Source of the DNA: Diphasiastrum complanatum
Lineage: Eukaryota > Streptophyta > Lycopodiopsida > Lycopodiales > Lycopodiaceae
Reading direction: 5' to 3'
Assembly (NCBI GenBank): GCA_029204225.1
Contig: CM055095.1
Coordinates: forward strand, 62,712,523-62,776,522
DNA length: 64,000 nucleotides
The notes under the pieces are model-generated. The model ran no database searches, was not told the origin of the DNA, and saw only the letters and a program-made list of their open reading frames with translations. Numbering within the stretch: position 1 is the stretch's first letter; each line of letters starts with the position of its first letter. Below are positions 47,559-58,581 of the stretch, piece after piece. The translations under genes were made by a program, and so were the position numbers.

Positions 47559-50027
47559 ATGCCTTTTTCTCTCTTGCATTCGGATATTCATGGTGTTACT
47601 ACAATTAGCAATGGAGGTGCTAAGATGTATGTAACTTTCATTGATGATTTTAGTAGATTTTGTTGGGTTTATCTACTAAAGAGCAAGGATGAGGTGTTTG
47701 ATGTGTTTGTCAAGTTCAAAGTTGCTATTGAGACTCAATTTACAACCAAAATCAAATGCTTGAGGAGCGACAATGGTGGTGAATACATTTCTAACAAATT
47801 CAAAGCCTTTTGCGATGAGCATGGGATCAAGAGGGAGTACACATGTCCAAGAACACCACAACAAAATGGAGTGGCCGAGAGGAAGAATAGAACCTTGTGT
47901 GAGAGTGCAAAGGCAATGAGATTGAATGCTAATCTTCCTAAACCTTTTTGGAGTGATGCTTTGTTGTGTGCAAATTTCCTATGCAATAGATGGCCAAGTG
48001 TTGTATTGGAAGGAAAAACCCCTTTTGAAGCTTTGTTTGGTACGAAGCCTAATGTCAAGTTTCTAAGAACTTTTGGATGCATTTGCTACTTCAACATTAC
48101 TCTTGATGATAGAACTAAGGAGGATCCATCTTCAAGAAAGGGCATTTTTGTTGGTTATAGTGAAGTAAGCAAAGCATATAGGATTTATGTTCCTTCAATC
48201 AAGAAAGTGTTCACAAGTAGGGATGTCATTTTTGATGAAGGTAACATTCCAAAAGTTGTTTCAAGTGATGATGGTGTTGTTGCAACTAATGTGCTTGATG
48301 ACAATGGAGTTGATGACACATTGGATGTGGATGTTGAAGAAGCCTCTTCAAGTCAAATTCCAAGGAGAACTCCAAGGCATAAAGTGAAACCCTCAAGGCT
48401 CACTTATGATGGCAAAGGTAAGCAAGTGGTGGATGGATCCAACTATGCTTTCCTAACTTCTTTTGATGTACCTTCATGTGTAGATGAAGCAAGGCAAGAA
48501 GAGGAATGGATCCAAGCAATGGATCTTGAGTTTGAAGCACTTATGAAGAACAACACATGGAGATTGGTGGAGCTTCCAAAGGGCAAAAGTGCAATTGGAT
48601 GCAAATGGATCTTCAAGGTAAAGACAAATCAAGATGGATCTATCAACAAGTTGAAGGCAAGGTTGGTGGCTAAAGGTTATGCTCAAGAGCATGGCATTGA
48701 CTATGAGGAAACCTTTGCACCCGTGGCAAAGATGGTGAGCATAAGAATAATCATTTCCCTTGCAACTCTTTATGGATGGGATCTTTGGCAATTAGACATT
48801 TCTAATGCTTTCTTGAATGGTGATCTTGAAGAGGAAGTCTACATGGAGCAACCCGAGAGCTATGTTTCTCATAGCAAGCCTAATCATGTGTGTTTTCTAC
48901 AAAAAAGTTTGTATGGTCTTAAGCAAGCACCAAGGAGTTGGTATGCTAGGCTTAACTCTTTTCTACTTTCTCAAAACTTCACTATGAGTGAGTATGATCA
49001 TTCACTTTACTTTAGAATTAGTGCTAATGATGTTACAATCCTTCTAATTTATGTGGATGACATTATTTTAAGTGGAGGGAACAAGGAAGATATAGAAGAT
49101 ATCAAGAAAGCACTAAAAAAGGAATTTGAAGTGCATGATCTTGGTCTTTTGAGCTATATCTTAGGAATAGAAGTAATTAGAACTTCTCAAATCACTTTTA
49201 TTTCACAAGAGAAGTATGCTATTTCTATTCTCAATAGATTTCATATGGTAGATGCAAATCCTATTGATACACCTATGGAATCACATGTAAAGCTAACTAT
49301 AAGAGGTAATGAAAGATCCTTCGAGGACATTACTCTCTATAGGAAGCTAATAGGTTCTCTTATATATCTAACCATCACAAGACCTGATTTATCTTATTGT
49401 GTTGGTAGATTAAGCCAATTCATGCAAGATCCTAGCATAGAACATTGGAAACTAGGAAAGAGGATCTTGAGATACATCTCGGGAACAAAAGATTTTGGCA
49501 TTGTTTATAGAGGCTCATCACCTAACTTATTTGGTTTTTCAGATTCAGATTTTGCAGGAGACCTTATGGATAGAAAATCCATAAATGCACATGCTATTTT
49601 CATAGGTGATGGAGCTATCTCATGGATGTCGAAGAAACAAGCAACTATATCACTTTCTTCTAGTGAGGCCGAGTACAAAGCTTTGACATCATGCACAAAG
49701 GAGATGGTGTGGATCAAGAGGATGATTATGGAGCTTCATTTGCTGGATTTTTCAGAGAGTCCAATCATCTTTTGTGACAACCTTTCAGCCCAAAGTCTAG
49801 CAAGCAATCCGGTTTTCCATGCAAGGAGCAAACATATCGAGGTGGCTTACCATTTTGTGAGAGAACAAGTGTTGGCAAAAGAGATCAAGCTTGAACATGT
49901 CCCATCAAAGGAATGTGTGGCTGATATCTTTACCAAAGCATTGGGAAAGGACTTATTTTTCAAGCATAGAACAAGTCTTGGTGTACTTTCTAAATCTATG
50001 CTAAAACTAGTTGAAGAGGGAGTGTGA
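47559..50027 (+). CDS. Copia E integrase core, reverse transcriptase and RNase H (822 codons)
   Basis: In-frame continuation of gag after the amber. The integrase core has Asp9 (LLHSDIHG), Asp71 (LRSDNGGEY) and Glu107 (NGVAERKNR), the D-D-35-E pattern. The C-terminal region TPFEALFGTKPNVKFL follows, then a variable acidic linker. RT begins near GCKWIFKVKTNQDGS, with DYEETFAPVAKM, WQLDISNAFLNGDL, SLYGLKQAPRSWY and catalytic YVDD at 498-501. RNase H has SDSDFAGDLMDRKS, SSSEAEYKA, FCDNLSAQSL and the end ECVADIFTKALGKDL. All catalytic residues are present. The TGA stop uses the first bases of the 3' LTR (TGTGA). It has no separate promoter or clear start of its own; the first Met codon after the amber is incidental. 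Confidence 0.95.
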   Translation: MPFSLLHSDIHGVTTISNGGAKMYVTFIDDFSRFCWVYLLKSKDEVFDVFVKFKVAIETQFTTKIKCLRSDNGGEYISNKFKAFCDEHGIKREYTCPRTPQQNGVAERKNRTLCESAKAMRLNANLPKPFWSDALLCANFLCNRWPSVVLEGKTPFEALFGTKPNVKFLRTFGCICYFNITLDDRTKEDPSSRKGIFVGYSEVSKAYRIYVPSIKKVFTSRDVIFDEGNIPKVVSSDDGVVATNVLDDNGVDDTLDVDVEEASSSQIPRRTPRHKVKPSRLTYDGKGKQVVDGSNYAFLTSFDVPSCVDEARQEEEWIQAMDLEFEALMKNNTWRLVELPKGKSAIGCKWIFKVKTNQDGSINKLKARLVAKGYAQEHGIDYEETFAPVAKMVSIRIIISLATLYGWDLWQLDISNAFLNGDLEEEVYMEQPESYVSHSKPNHVCFLQKSLYGLKQAPRSWYARLNSFLLSQNFTMSEYDHSLYFRISANDVTILLIYVDDIILSGGNKEDIEDIKKALKKEFEVHDLGLLSYILGIEVIRTSQITFISQEKYAISILNRFHMVDANPIDTPMESHVKLTIRGNERSFEDITLYRKLIGSLIYLTITRPDLSYCVGRLSQFMQDPSIEHWKLGKRILRYISGTKDFGIVYRGSSPNLFGFSDSDFAGDLMDRKSINAHAIFIGDGAISWMSKKQATISLSSSEAEYKALTSCTKEMVWIKRMIMELHLLDFSESPIIFCDNLSAQSLASNPVFHARSKHIEVAYHFVREQVLAKEIKLEHVPSKECVADIFTKALGKDLFFKHRTSLGVLSKSMLKLVEEGV
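50011..50022 (+). other. Polypurine tract of copia E
   Basis: TTGAAGAGGGAG lies directly before the 3' LTR and would prime plus-strand DNA synthesis. The gag-pol frame runs through it. Confidence 0.85.
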
Positions 50028-50675
50028 AAAATTGTCAACTAGTAGTATTTTCCTAACTTGAGATTTTGTAGGCCTATGGCCAAATAAAAGTTAGAGATAG
50101 GTTCATACATGTATGTAGAGGCCCAAAGTATGTGTACACTACTTTTGAGGTCACATTAATTAGAGGAGGTCGAGTGTGGAGCTCTTCTATTGGCTCATAA
50201 TTTGGTGCATTCCTATTTGACCAAATTTCTAGGTATATGGGTGAATCCTATTGGACCCCAATTTTAGCCTATCATAAGACAAGTGGCCAAGAGGCACTAT
50301 GGCTACTATAAATAGCCATCTCCACGAGTATGTACACATCTCATTTTCATTCTATTGAATGAATGTTATGCTCTTTGAAGGTCCATCTTCTTCTCTCTCA
50401 CTTTTTTGTTCATATCTTGCATTCTAGCCACTAGAATTGTGATTTCTTTGTTGCTATGGCTTCACACGTGTGAAATGCAGGTTGTAGGCTCTGAAGTACG
50501 GACAGGGACAGCAAGTTTCTGTTTGTGGAAGCTTATGATCAGATTTTGATGTTTAGTTGATGTTTAGTATGCTTAACATCACAATTTCTATCATTTTTTC
50601 AATCTAGATGTGCATAACTTCCATGGCCAAGATCTTTATGAAACTTTAGCATCTTTTGGATCTGAGTTTTTCACA
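50023..50675 (+). repeat. 3' LTR of copia E
   Basis: Same length (653 bp) and, by reading, the same sequence as the 5' LTR. TATAAATA is at 50307-50314; palindrome TTCACACGTGTGAA is at 50461-50474. Confidence 0.97.
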
Positions 50676-53586
50676 GTTATTGGGGACTTTTATTAGCTTC
50701 GCACCGAATCTTTATTAAATGGTACTGCACCTTCTCCATAAAGTCGGGGTGGGCTGTATTAAAATCCAAATTATGGGGGCAGAAAACAACGATGGGCTCC
50801 TACAATCCACTTTGAGGTCGTCCAAGATGTGAAGCGAGATTCTCAAGAGCCTCCCATCATTGCTGCACAAAAATATAAACGAGCAACCGGCAACTGATCT
50901 TTGATATTTTCTGAGGCCATCAGCTTATTTGGATCGAATGCTAGAGGAGGGAGACAATCGTCCCATCTGGCAACTAGAGTTAGATCTTTTGCAAATAGCG
51001 CCGATTGTTGCACTATCGGATCAGGAGAGTGGACATACTCTCGCTGGTACGCTTGTAAAGCCTGGTGGAAATCCACTGATATTGTCTAGTTATAGGGCTG
51101 ATGGATGATTGGCCAATTGGGCGTATGGATTGTGATCTTGTCCATAGCCAATCCCAAATATTTCCATTTATTCCTTGTCGGCATTGGCACATAATAGGGA
51201 TCTACCCGTAATTGGCGAGGGCTGGCCACATAACTCCTGATTGATTCCAGAGTTTTTTCAAAAATGGTAATTTTCCATGTCGGCTACTCTCCCAATGCAG
51301 GTATTTTGTCCAATTCTTTGTCGGTCTCTATCTCAAAGGTCTTGCACTTCATAACCCATCCACCACGTGAGGACTCATGCGAATGTTGCGCTAAAAAACT
51401 CTGGATCTGGTCCTCAACGTTGATGGGCCTTCTTAATAGTCATTGTGGTCCTTAATGAGGATGGACCCAATTGCACTGCCGATAAAATTGGCGGTTGTTC
51501 TTCTATATCTAGAGCTCCCCCCTGGTCCATGCCCGAATCCAGCCCTGTATCCATTGGTACATCCTCTTGGCGCGTAGGAGATAATTGTGGCATGACCGGT
51601 ACGGGGATTGTGGTCTGTCTTCCAATACCTGAGCGACTACTTTTTTATAGGCGCTGATGGTTTCTTTAGCCTTTGCCAACTCAGTTGAAGCTGCTCCTTT
51701 GAACTCGTCAAAACGGCCTTGGAATCCTTGAAGGGCCACTTTGTATGTTTTCACTTTCTTGAACAAATACGTGATCTCTGTCGGTGTGATTGGATGATCT
51801 GGTATTTGCGTCTGAAGATACGCATCACGCTTAAGGGTGGTTGCATCCAATTCACCTTGGAGACGTGTGTAATCCTGCTCTGCCATCTACAATTGACCCT
51901 TTAGTAGTTGCACCTGTTATTTTGCATCCTGCATGACCTTGTCCACCTGGTCCTGCGCGGTTGTCAAGGCGTTTTACAGGGAGCTGGCGTATCCCTCGAG
52001 ACGATCGGCCTATTGTTGTGCCATCTTCTTTTCAGCTTCAGATTTATCTTCGTGCTACTTGGCGATCTTCAATTCTCGATCTAGCTGGACAATCTTCTGG
52101 CTGATAAGAGTGTTTTTCAATCCCAGATCTGAAATTCTCTGTTCCATTTTTTTGTCTTGTCAATCATAGATTGGATCACTTGCGCAAGGCTTGAGACCAA
52201 ACCGAGAGCATCACCAGAATCTACTGTCGTGGAGGCAGCAACAACAGGAGGACTTGATGGTACTATCCTTGGTTGGCGTGAAATAGATGCCGGTACATCT
52301 TCTTCTTCAAAAACATCTTCTTCCTCAAAACCCTCAAGCATGGTGGCGTCGAACTGCTTCGGTGATTTCATAGCTTGGTTGACCCGAAGTGTGGCAAGGC
52401 CATCTTCAGCTTGAAGTTGCTGGCTTGAGTCTTCAACACCGACAGTAGTGTCATGGATTTGTTTGAATCCTCTTCCAGGGGATTGGAATTCAAAGGGTAC
52501 AGGGATCTGGGGCATTTCAAAAATTTCGGCGGCCCCAAGGGAGTCGGAATCATCGAACATATCCATGAAATACTGTGTGTTTGGTGAAGTAGCTTCGGTG
52601 TGCAGGGGTGAGGCGGCCTGGACAGCTGTGATGGGAATGGTAGCTCCAATGGTCACAGACTGTCCTTGTGTGGAAGCAGAGGCAAGGGAAGCATCAGAGG
52701 CAGGGGGAATAGAAAGTTCAGTGCAAATAACAGTAGGGGCAGAAGCGCAGCTGACGTTGTATGCCTAGTATGACATCATGACGCGGAAGACGAGTCAGGA
52801 ATGACAATCTTGCTGCATGGACGACGTCGACTATGTGAACTGGAGGCCTGGTGGGACGACTCGGTCGGTGCTTCTTCATAGACCGAAAGCACAGAATCTA
52901 GGTGGAAGCCATGGATTTTGTTTTTCAGGTGAGAGGCAGCGAAGAGACAAGAAGGAACCAGCAGTGAACTGTTGCTTAGTATTGCTCTTAATAGCTCGTT
53001 TGAGCTCACCAGAAATAGTCTTGAGCTAGTTATATGGTTCAAGAGAGGCTTTGGCTAGCTTGGTATAGGACTCAACTATACAATGGAGGATTTGAGAAGT
53101 GATGCGGTCTTTCTTGAGGTTGCCAACCATCAGGAAGTTGTTCAGTAGCTGGGCAGCAGCATGGATGGAAGGCTCAATGATAGCATCAAGAACGTATCTG
53201 TCGTTGGTCCAGTGCAAATCATTGGTAAGGTCGATGTAAGGCTTTATGGCCTGTTTATGATTGGGTGAGGCCTGTGTTTCAGATGCTATTCCTATGGCAG
53301 CAAGGGCGGCCTCAGTGACGTGCACCTTGTGTGTTGCTCCCTGAAAGGTGATATAAAATTTGGATTTCTCTTGCTTCCACGTACTGAAGGCAAGACTGAT
53401 GAAATCCATGTTAATTCTCCCATAAAAGGCTCTCTCATGAATACCCATTGCATTTAGGAAAGGCTCTGCAAGGATCATCCACTGAGTGACCATGCTTGTG
53501 CTAGGAAGTATCATGATGCCCCTTGCAGATAGGACATCACGATGGATAGTATAACGCGGAGATTGGAAAGTATCTTTAGAAGACAT
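50676..53586 (-). pseudogene. Third coding region of gypsy F (unknown protein with coiled coil)
   Basis: Lies 3' of F's integrase on the same strand and ends at F's purine tract (the last part is at 44761-44814, beyond copia E). The first frame starts MSSKDTFQSPRYTIHRD at 53586 and is open to 53026, a globular-looking block (LSARGIMILPST, FISLAFSTWKQEKSKFYI, IEPSIHAAAQLLNNFL). The next blocks are in changing frames: NKIHGFHLDSVLSVYEEAP; an acidic/Ser-rich linker (52117-52656, FEEEDVFEEEDV); a long heptad-rich Lys/Glu/Ala stretch (51509-52110, EQDYTRLQGELDATTLKRD, STELAKAKETISAYKKVV); and a last block with WKYLGLAMDKITIH and FHQALQAYQREYVHSPD (50843-51190). The original product would be roughly 1000 residues. 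There is no transmembrane segment or other envelope feature. I do not recognise the family. Confidence 0.6.
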
Positions 53587-54093
53587 GATGATCAGAAATG
53601 AAATGTAAGACGCACGAAAGTATATCAAAAAATAGTTCAGGAAGTTTGGAAGGCTTTGGTCACGGGTAAAAATTGCAAGAGCTTCGCTAGCACAAGTGAG
53701 GAATGAATCAAATTCGGCCAACTTATAGGTGAATTTGGTGGGTCCATTACACTGAATACTAGTTTGGCTGATAAGTTCTCAACCAAAATTGCCCACCTCA
53801 AATTAGATAAATCTGGAGTGGATGTACAGTCTGAGGGCTCAGCGAAAGTTTCTGATACTATATAGGCCAAATCTGACCAAAACAGTGATTTTCTAAGTCA
53901 TTTTTCATCAAAAATATTGTTCTTCCTTTTGCTCATGCTGATGACTTTTCTGACTTTTGCTCATCAGTCTTTTCTCAATTTCAAATATCAGTCCGTGATA
54001 TTTGAAATTTTTTTTGCAATGAATACCAACAAGAGAGGGCTGCCAAAGTAATATTGAGAACAACAAATTAAAAAACAAATAAAATTCTTGAGA
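53587..54093 (-). other. Spacer between F pol and the third coding region
   Basis: Short open frames are present (for example 53637-53870), with no recognisable domain. It is probably the untranslated stretch preceding the third coding region. Confidence 0.4.
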
Positions 54094-56890
54094 TCAAGCT
54101 TGTTGATCTGGCGGAGCCGGCCGCCAAAACTTGCGTAATCGGCTGCCATTCACCGGAGTATCAAATCGTTTTCCATCCAAGTGCTCAAGAATCACTGCGC
54201 CATAGTTCAGGATTTCCTTCACTTTATACGGGCCTTCACCGGTAAACTTCAATTTTTCCTTGTCAACTTGGTTTTGTACATCAATGCAAGATCTCCTGCT
54301 TTCAGATCCTTTTTGTGCAATCGACGATCGTGCCATGCCTTGCAGCGGGCTTTCTCTGCTGCTAATGCATGAACTGCCATCAATCGGGTTTCACATAATT
54401 TGTGCAACATTTCATGACAGAGTTGTAAAAACTTATCATCATTTAACCATTCTATTGTCACTATGCGTAAAGATGGGATTAAAAATTCAATTGACATGAC
54501 AACATCTTGACTGTAGACCAGTTGAAAGGGTGTTTGATTTGTACTATTTTTGTAAGCGGTTCTAAATGCCCATAATGGTTCATACAATTTATGTTCCCAA
54601 TCAGACCGACTCGCTTCAACTGTCTTTGTCATAATGGTGCAGAGAGCTTTATTGGAAGATTCAGCTTGGCCATTCCCTCTGGAATAGTAAGGAGTACTAA
54701 ATCTGTGTATAACAAAAAAATCTTCTAGTAAACAAAGTGTGTACCCCGTTCACTGACAATCTCGATCGGACATCCAAATCTGATTATAATATTTTCATAG
54801 AGAAACTTGGCCATAGATTTCACATCAGCAACTTTGACAGTTTTGGCTTCAACCCACTTGGACATATAATCAGTTGCTATGATAATGTATCTGGCATGAG
54901 ATCCTTGCACGGCAGGATGAATAGGACCAACATAATCCAGTCCCCATTTTTCAAACGATGCTTGCGATAAAATCGGATGCAAGGATTCATAATTCTGTCG
55001 AGTAGGCCATTGTGCTCGCTGGCAAACATCACATGTCTGAATAAAATTTTCTGTGTCCTTATGAAGTGTAGGCCACCAACAACCTGATTGCAAAAGTTTA
55101 CGAACAATAATATTTGTAGAGAAGTGTCCTCCGCCCATGCCATCATGTGAAAACATGATTAAATCTGGTACTTTATGCGATAAAACACATCTTTGTAAAA
55201 TATTTTCTGATCCACGATGATACAATTGTCCTACAATCAATTGATAAGGTTGAGCCTTATGAATCAATGGTCTCTTTTGTACTTTTGTCAAAGAGTCATT
55301 CGGTTGCCCTAACATCAGGTACTCAACAATATTCGCTGCCCACTCAGGTACTGCTTCTACATAGAACAATGCAGCATCTGGTAATTCATCATCCACTTCA
55401 GTATTAACTGGTGCGGATTCGATTCGCGAAACGTGATCGGCTAAATAATGTTGCTTCCCCTTTCGAACCACAATTCAAAAGTCAAATTCAGTCAATAACA
55501 ATAACCATCTTGCAATACGTCTAGTATTGCATGTCTTGTTTACCAAGTAAAGTAACGGCTGATGATCCGTATAAAATGCAAAGTGCGTTTCCATGAGATA
55601 GTGACAAAATTTCCGAATAGAAAAAATCATGGCTAACACTTCACATTTTGTTGTGAAATAATTCTTCTCCAGATCTGTAAGCTGTCTGCTTGCAAATCGT
55701 ATAGGATAATCCTTCTTATAGTCACCTAGCCACGTCAAAACTGATCCAATGGCATATTTTGAGACATCCGTATGAACATGAAATTCAATCGTCCAATCTG
55801 GAAAACGCAGTATTGGTGCTGAAGTTAATGCTTTTTTTAACTTTTCAAAGGCCTCTAACGCCTCTACTGTCCAAATAGGAACAATAGTCAATTTGTATAT
55901 AGGTCGTGCTAAATCCGCAAAGAAGATAATAAAAATACGATAGTAGTTTGCATGACCCATAAACACATAAACTCCACGAATTGTTGTTGGCAGTGGCAAT
56001 TCCACAATAATCTTGATCTTAGAATAATCTGTGGAAATACCATGTCTCGATATAACATGTCCAAGCACAACTCTGTGGGAAACCCATATCTGGCATTTTT
56101 CTGGATAAGGAGAAATTTGATATTTGCGACATCTTTCAAATACTTTCTCCAATCGATCCACGTGGTCTGCATCTGTACTATGGACTCCCAGGTCATCCAA
56201 GTAAATTTTAAGAAATTTCTATAGATAATCTTTAAAAGCAAATTGCATTACTCTTTGGAACGAACTTGGTGCATTACAGAGTCCAAATGGCATTACTGTG
56301 TAAGCATAGGTGCCCCATTCTGTTGCAAAAGCAATTTTGTGGCGATCTGCAGGTGCAATCTTAACCTGGTTGTATCCACTAAATCCATCCAGAAAATTAT
56401 AAGCTTCCGCTCCAGCAAGGCGATCCAAAATGCTTTCAATAAAAGGTAACGGAAAGTGATCCTTCTGCGTCACTTTCTTCAAAGCCTTGAGATTCACACA
56501 GATTCTCAATTTTCCATTTTTTTTAGGAACAATGACAATTGGTGAGATCCATTCGGTATACTTGATCTCATAAATGAAATCGGTGTCAAGCAATCTCTGA
56601 AGTTCTTTCTTTATCAAGTCCGCAACATTAGGATTACAGCGATAGAACTTTGTAACCTTTGGAACTGCATCAGATACTAAAGGTATGGTATGTTCAATAA
56701 CTGACGTCGAAATACCCTTCAGATTTTGATAAGTCCATTCAAAGCAATCTTGATACTTAATAAGTAACATGCGGAGTGCTTGATACTGTTCAGGATTAAG
56801 TTGTGATCCAACTTGTATAATCTTTTTCGGTTCTCCTGGTTCAACAAGATTCATTGGCACGACCTTGTCGTCGCATTATAATTGGCATAC
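54094..56890 (-). pseudogene. Gypsy F pol: RT, RNase H, integrase
   Basis: Minus-strand Ty3/gypsy pol. RT runs 56860 to about 55950 (VTKFYRCNPNVADLIKKE, IVIVPKKNGKLRICVNLKAL, FLDGFSGYNQVKIAPADR, MPFGLCNAPSSFQRVMQ, IYLDDLG). RNase H follows (APILRFPDWTIEFHVHTD, RQLTDLEKNYFTTKCEVLA, FYTDHQPLLYLVNKTC). Integrase has the HHCC region (HDGMGGGHF, CDVCQRAQWP), GLDYVGPIHP and IATDYMSKW, then in another frame NGQAESSNK and FRTAYKNSTNQTPFQLVY; the C-terminal module is EGPYKVKEILNYGAVI. RT to the first half of integrase lie in a single frame broken by two stops (about 56217 and 55473). Frameshifts follow near 54725 and 54300. No protease or knuckle is seen upstream. Confidence 0.92.
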
Positions 56891-57075
56891 GCCAGATGTA
56901 CCAGGTACGGGCTTTGATATCCTGTCAAGACAGGGATCTAGAACTCAATTGCCTTGAAGAATGACTCTACCTGTTGGTATTAGGTCTGCATCTCTGTAAG
57001 GTCTAACTTGCATAGCCGGATGTCAAGCTTATTTGCCTCGGGGTCTTCAGAACTAGAATTGGGGTTGGATGACAT
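56891..57075 (-). pseudogene. Short gag-start-like frame of gypsy F
   Basis: The ATG at 57073-57075 gives MSSNPNSSSEDPEANKLD, continuing in the same frame through two stops to YLVHLAYANYNATT. It then joins directly to the RT leader at about 56880. Most of gag and all of protease are missing, so F appears internally deleted between the first gag codons and RT. Confidence 0.5.
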
Positions 57076-57125
57076 GGTGAAAAAATAAACAAAACAAAGG
57101 TCTGAAAATACTGTGTCGGTTGAGA

Positions 57126-57425
57126 TTTCTGACAAGGTTAAGGGTGCGTCGGTTGAGATTTGATGGATGGCGTCGGTTGAGATCTGATGGATGGCATCGG
57201 TTGAGACTTGATGGATGGCGTTGGTTGAGATTTGATGGATGGCGTCGGTTGACATCTGAGATAGGGCCTTCGGTCGAGATTTGAGATAGGGACTCCGGTT
57301 GAGATCTGAGACAGGGCTTCGGTTGAGATGGGATGGACTGGCTCCGGTCAAGATTTGAGAGAGGGTCGTCGGTCGAGATGGAACAGGGCTCCAATTGAGA
57401 TGTGATAGAGGGCTTCGGTTGAGAT
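57126..57425 (-). repeat. 24-bp minisatellite in the leader of gypsy F
   Basis: The phrase CGGTTGAGAT recurs with exact 24-bp spacing at 57150, 57174, 57198, 57222 and 57246. It then continues with 22-25-bp spacing to about 57416, roughly twelve units (core TGATGGATGGCGTCGGTTGAGA with variation). Because 24 is divisible by three, the minus strand reads an open 8-residue repeat (ISTDAIHQ type) that runs into the gag-like start, but it lies upstream of the ATG. Confidence 0.9.
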
Positions 57426-58581
57426 GGAAGGTGAAAGTGACAGTGTAGAAGGGATTGGAAGATGTGTGTGGAGCAAGGTATGGTGCGAAAAGCGAGGGTT
57501 TGTGAAAGATGGAGGTTGGAAAAATAAGGATGGAAGGTAAGGTGTGAGAAAGCGGAGGTGTGTTTGCAAGGAGGTATTCGAGGTATGTTGTGGAATGAAG
57601 ATGGTGATGGAATGTGGTTGGGTAAGAAGATTGAAGGTATAAGTTTGGAAAGCGGAAAAGATGAAGATGTTGGGCAAGGATGGAGATGTGTGGAAATGGA
57701 TGTATGGAGGTGGGAGATGAACTGGATGTAAACAACAAGTTGTGTGATGTTTATGATAGTATAATCAATAGTGTAATGGGAGCGTGATGAATGCTCGCGT
57801 GACACTACCCCTCAGCATGCAAAAAATTGCAAAATGATGTGTTTTATGTCGGCGATGTTAGGTTTGGAGATGTTTGGTGATGGCGCTCTCAATGGAATGC
57901 AAACGATGGTGGTGGATACTCGATGGAGATGGTGTGGAGATGATGACAAAAGTAATGAACAACAGAGCACTAGGATCATGCACAGGAGCAAGAAAATCGC
58001 CAGCAGATCGTCGCAAGAAAATGCTAGAATTTGCACTTCGTTGAGGTGCGAATGGCGTCGAGGTGATGGCATTTATGGACGTCGTCGTCTGGTTTTGGAC
58101 GAGATGGGATGTGCCGGTTTGTTAGATTTTGAATTTGGAACCTCCGGTCAAGATTTAATAGGTACTTCAATCGAGTTTTAACAGTATGCGCCGGTTGAGA
58201 TCGAAGAGGTGAAGAACTTCAAGGGGAAAAAATATGACTGTGGCTCAGAGTAGAAGTTCGTATGGAAAAGGTGTATCTCAATGAATGTTTGTATGCTTTA
58301 TTGGAAATATTGAGATACCAGACAGACAGAAATGAGGTGGGCAAAAAGTGTCAAAATCTTTTTCATATGGTGTAGCCTATCATTTGTTAACCTAGAACAT
58401 CCATGACTAATGGATATTTATAGGAAAAAGAAAATGCGTAGAAAGTAAATAAGTAATGGTATGAATTATAAACAAGGAGCGAGGTTAAAAATAGGCATGC
58501 AAAACGAGAATTACAAGCAAGGAAATAAGAAAATAAAATAAAAAGAATAAAAAATGTAAAATATATCCTAGGGAAAAGATG
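57426..58581. other. Probable leader or LTR sequence of gypsy F, no gene recognised
   Basis: Purine-biased plus strand; related CCGGTTGAGAT phrases recur near 58140-58200. Long open frames on the minus strand (Ser/His/Pro/Leu-rich, 57053-57805) come from biased composition. No Asp- or Met-type primer site was found here, so the 5' LTR of F cannot be delimited. Confidence 0.4.

Larger units (their letters stand above)
44810..50680 (+). mobile_element. Young, nearly intact copia element E
   Basis: Complete copia element of 5861 bp (44815-50675) with 5-bp target duplication GTTAT on both sides (44810-44814, 50676-50680). The two LTRs are each 653 bp, and I could find no difference between them by eye, so the insertion is recent. 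The order is LTR, Met-tRNA primer site, leader, gag-protease-integrase-RT-RNase H in one frame broken by a single TAG, purine tract, LTR. It is inserted in the opposite orientation into the third coding region of gypsy F. Confidence 0.97.

Noticed and set aside
50676-53586. Envelope gene of a retrovirus-like gypsy element
   Set aside because: No signal peptide, membrane anchor or cleavage-like region is visible; the long coiled coil and acidic linker argue against it.
57053-57805. Two long overlapping minus-strand frames of about 250 residues
   Set aside because: His/Pro/Ser/Leu-rich translations of a biased, repetitive leader in two frames at once; no start context or domain.
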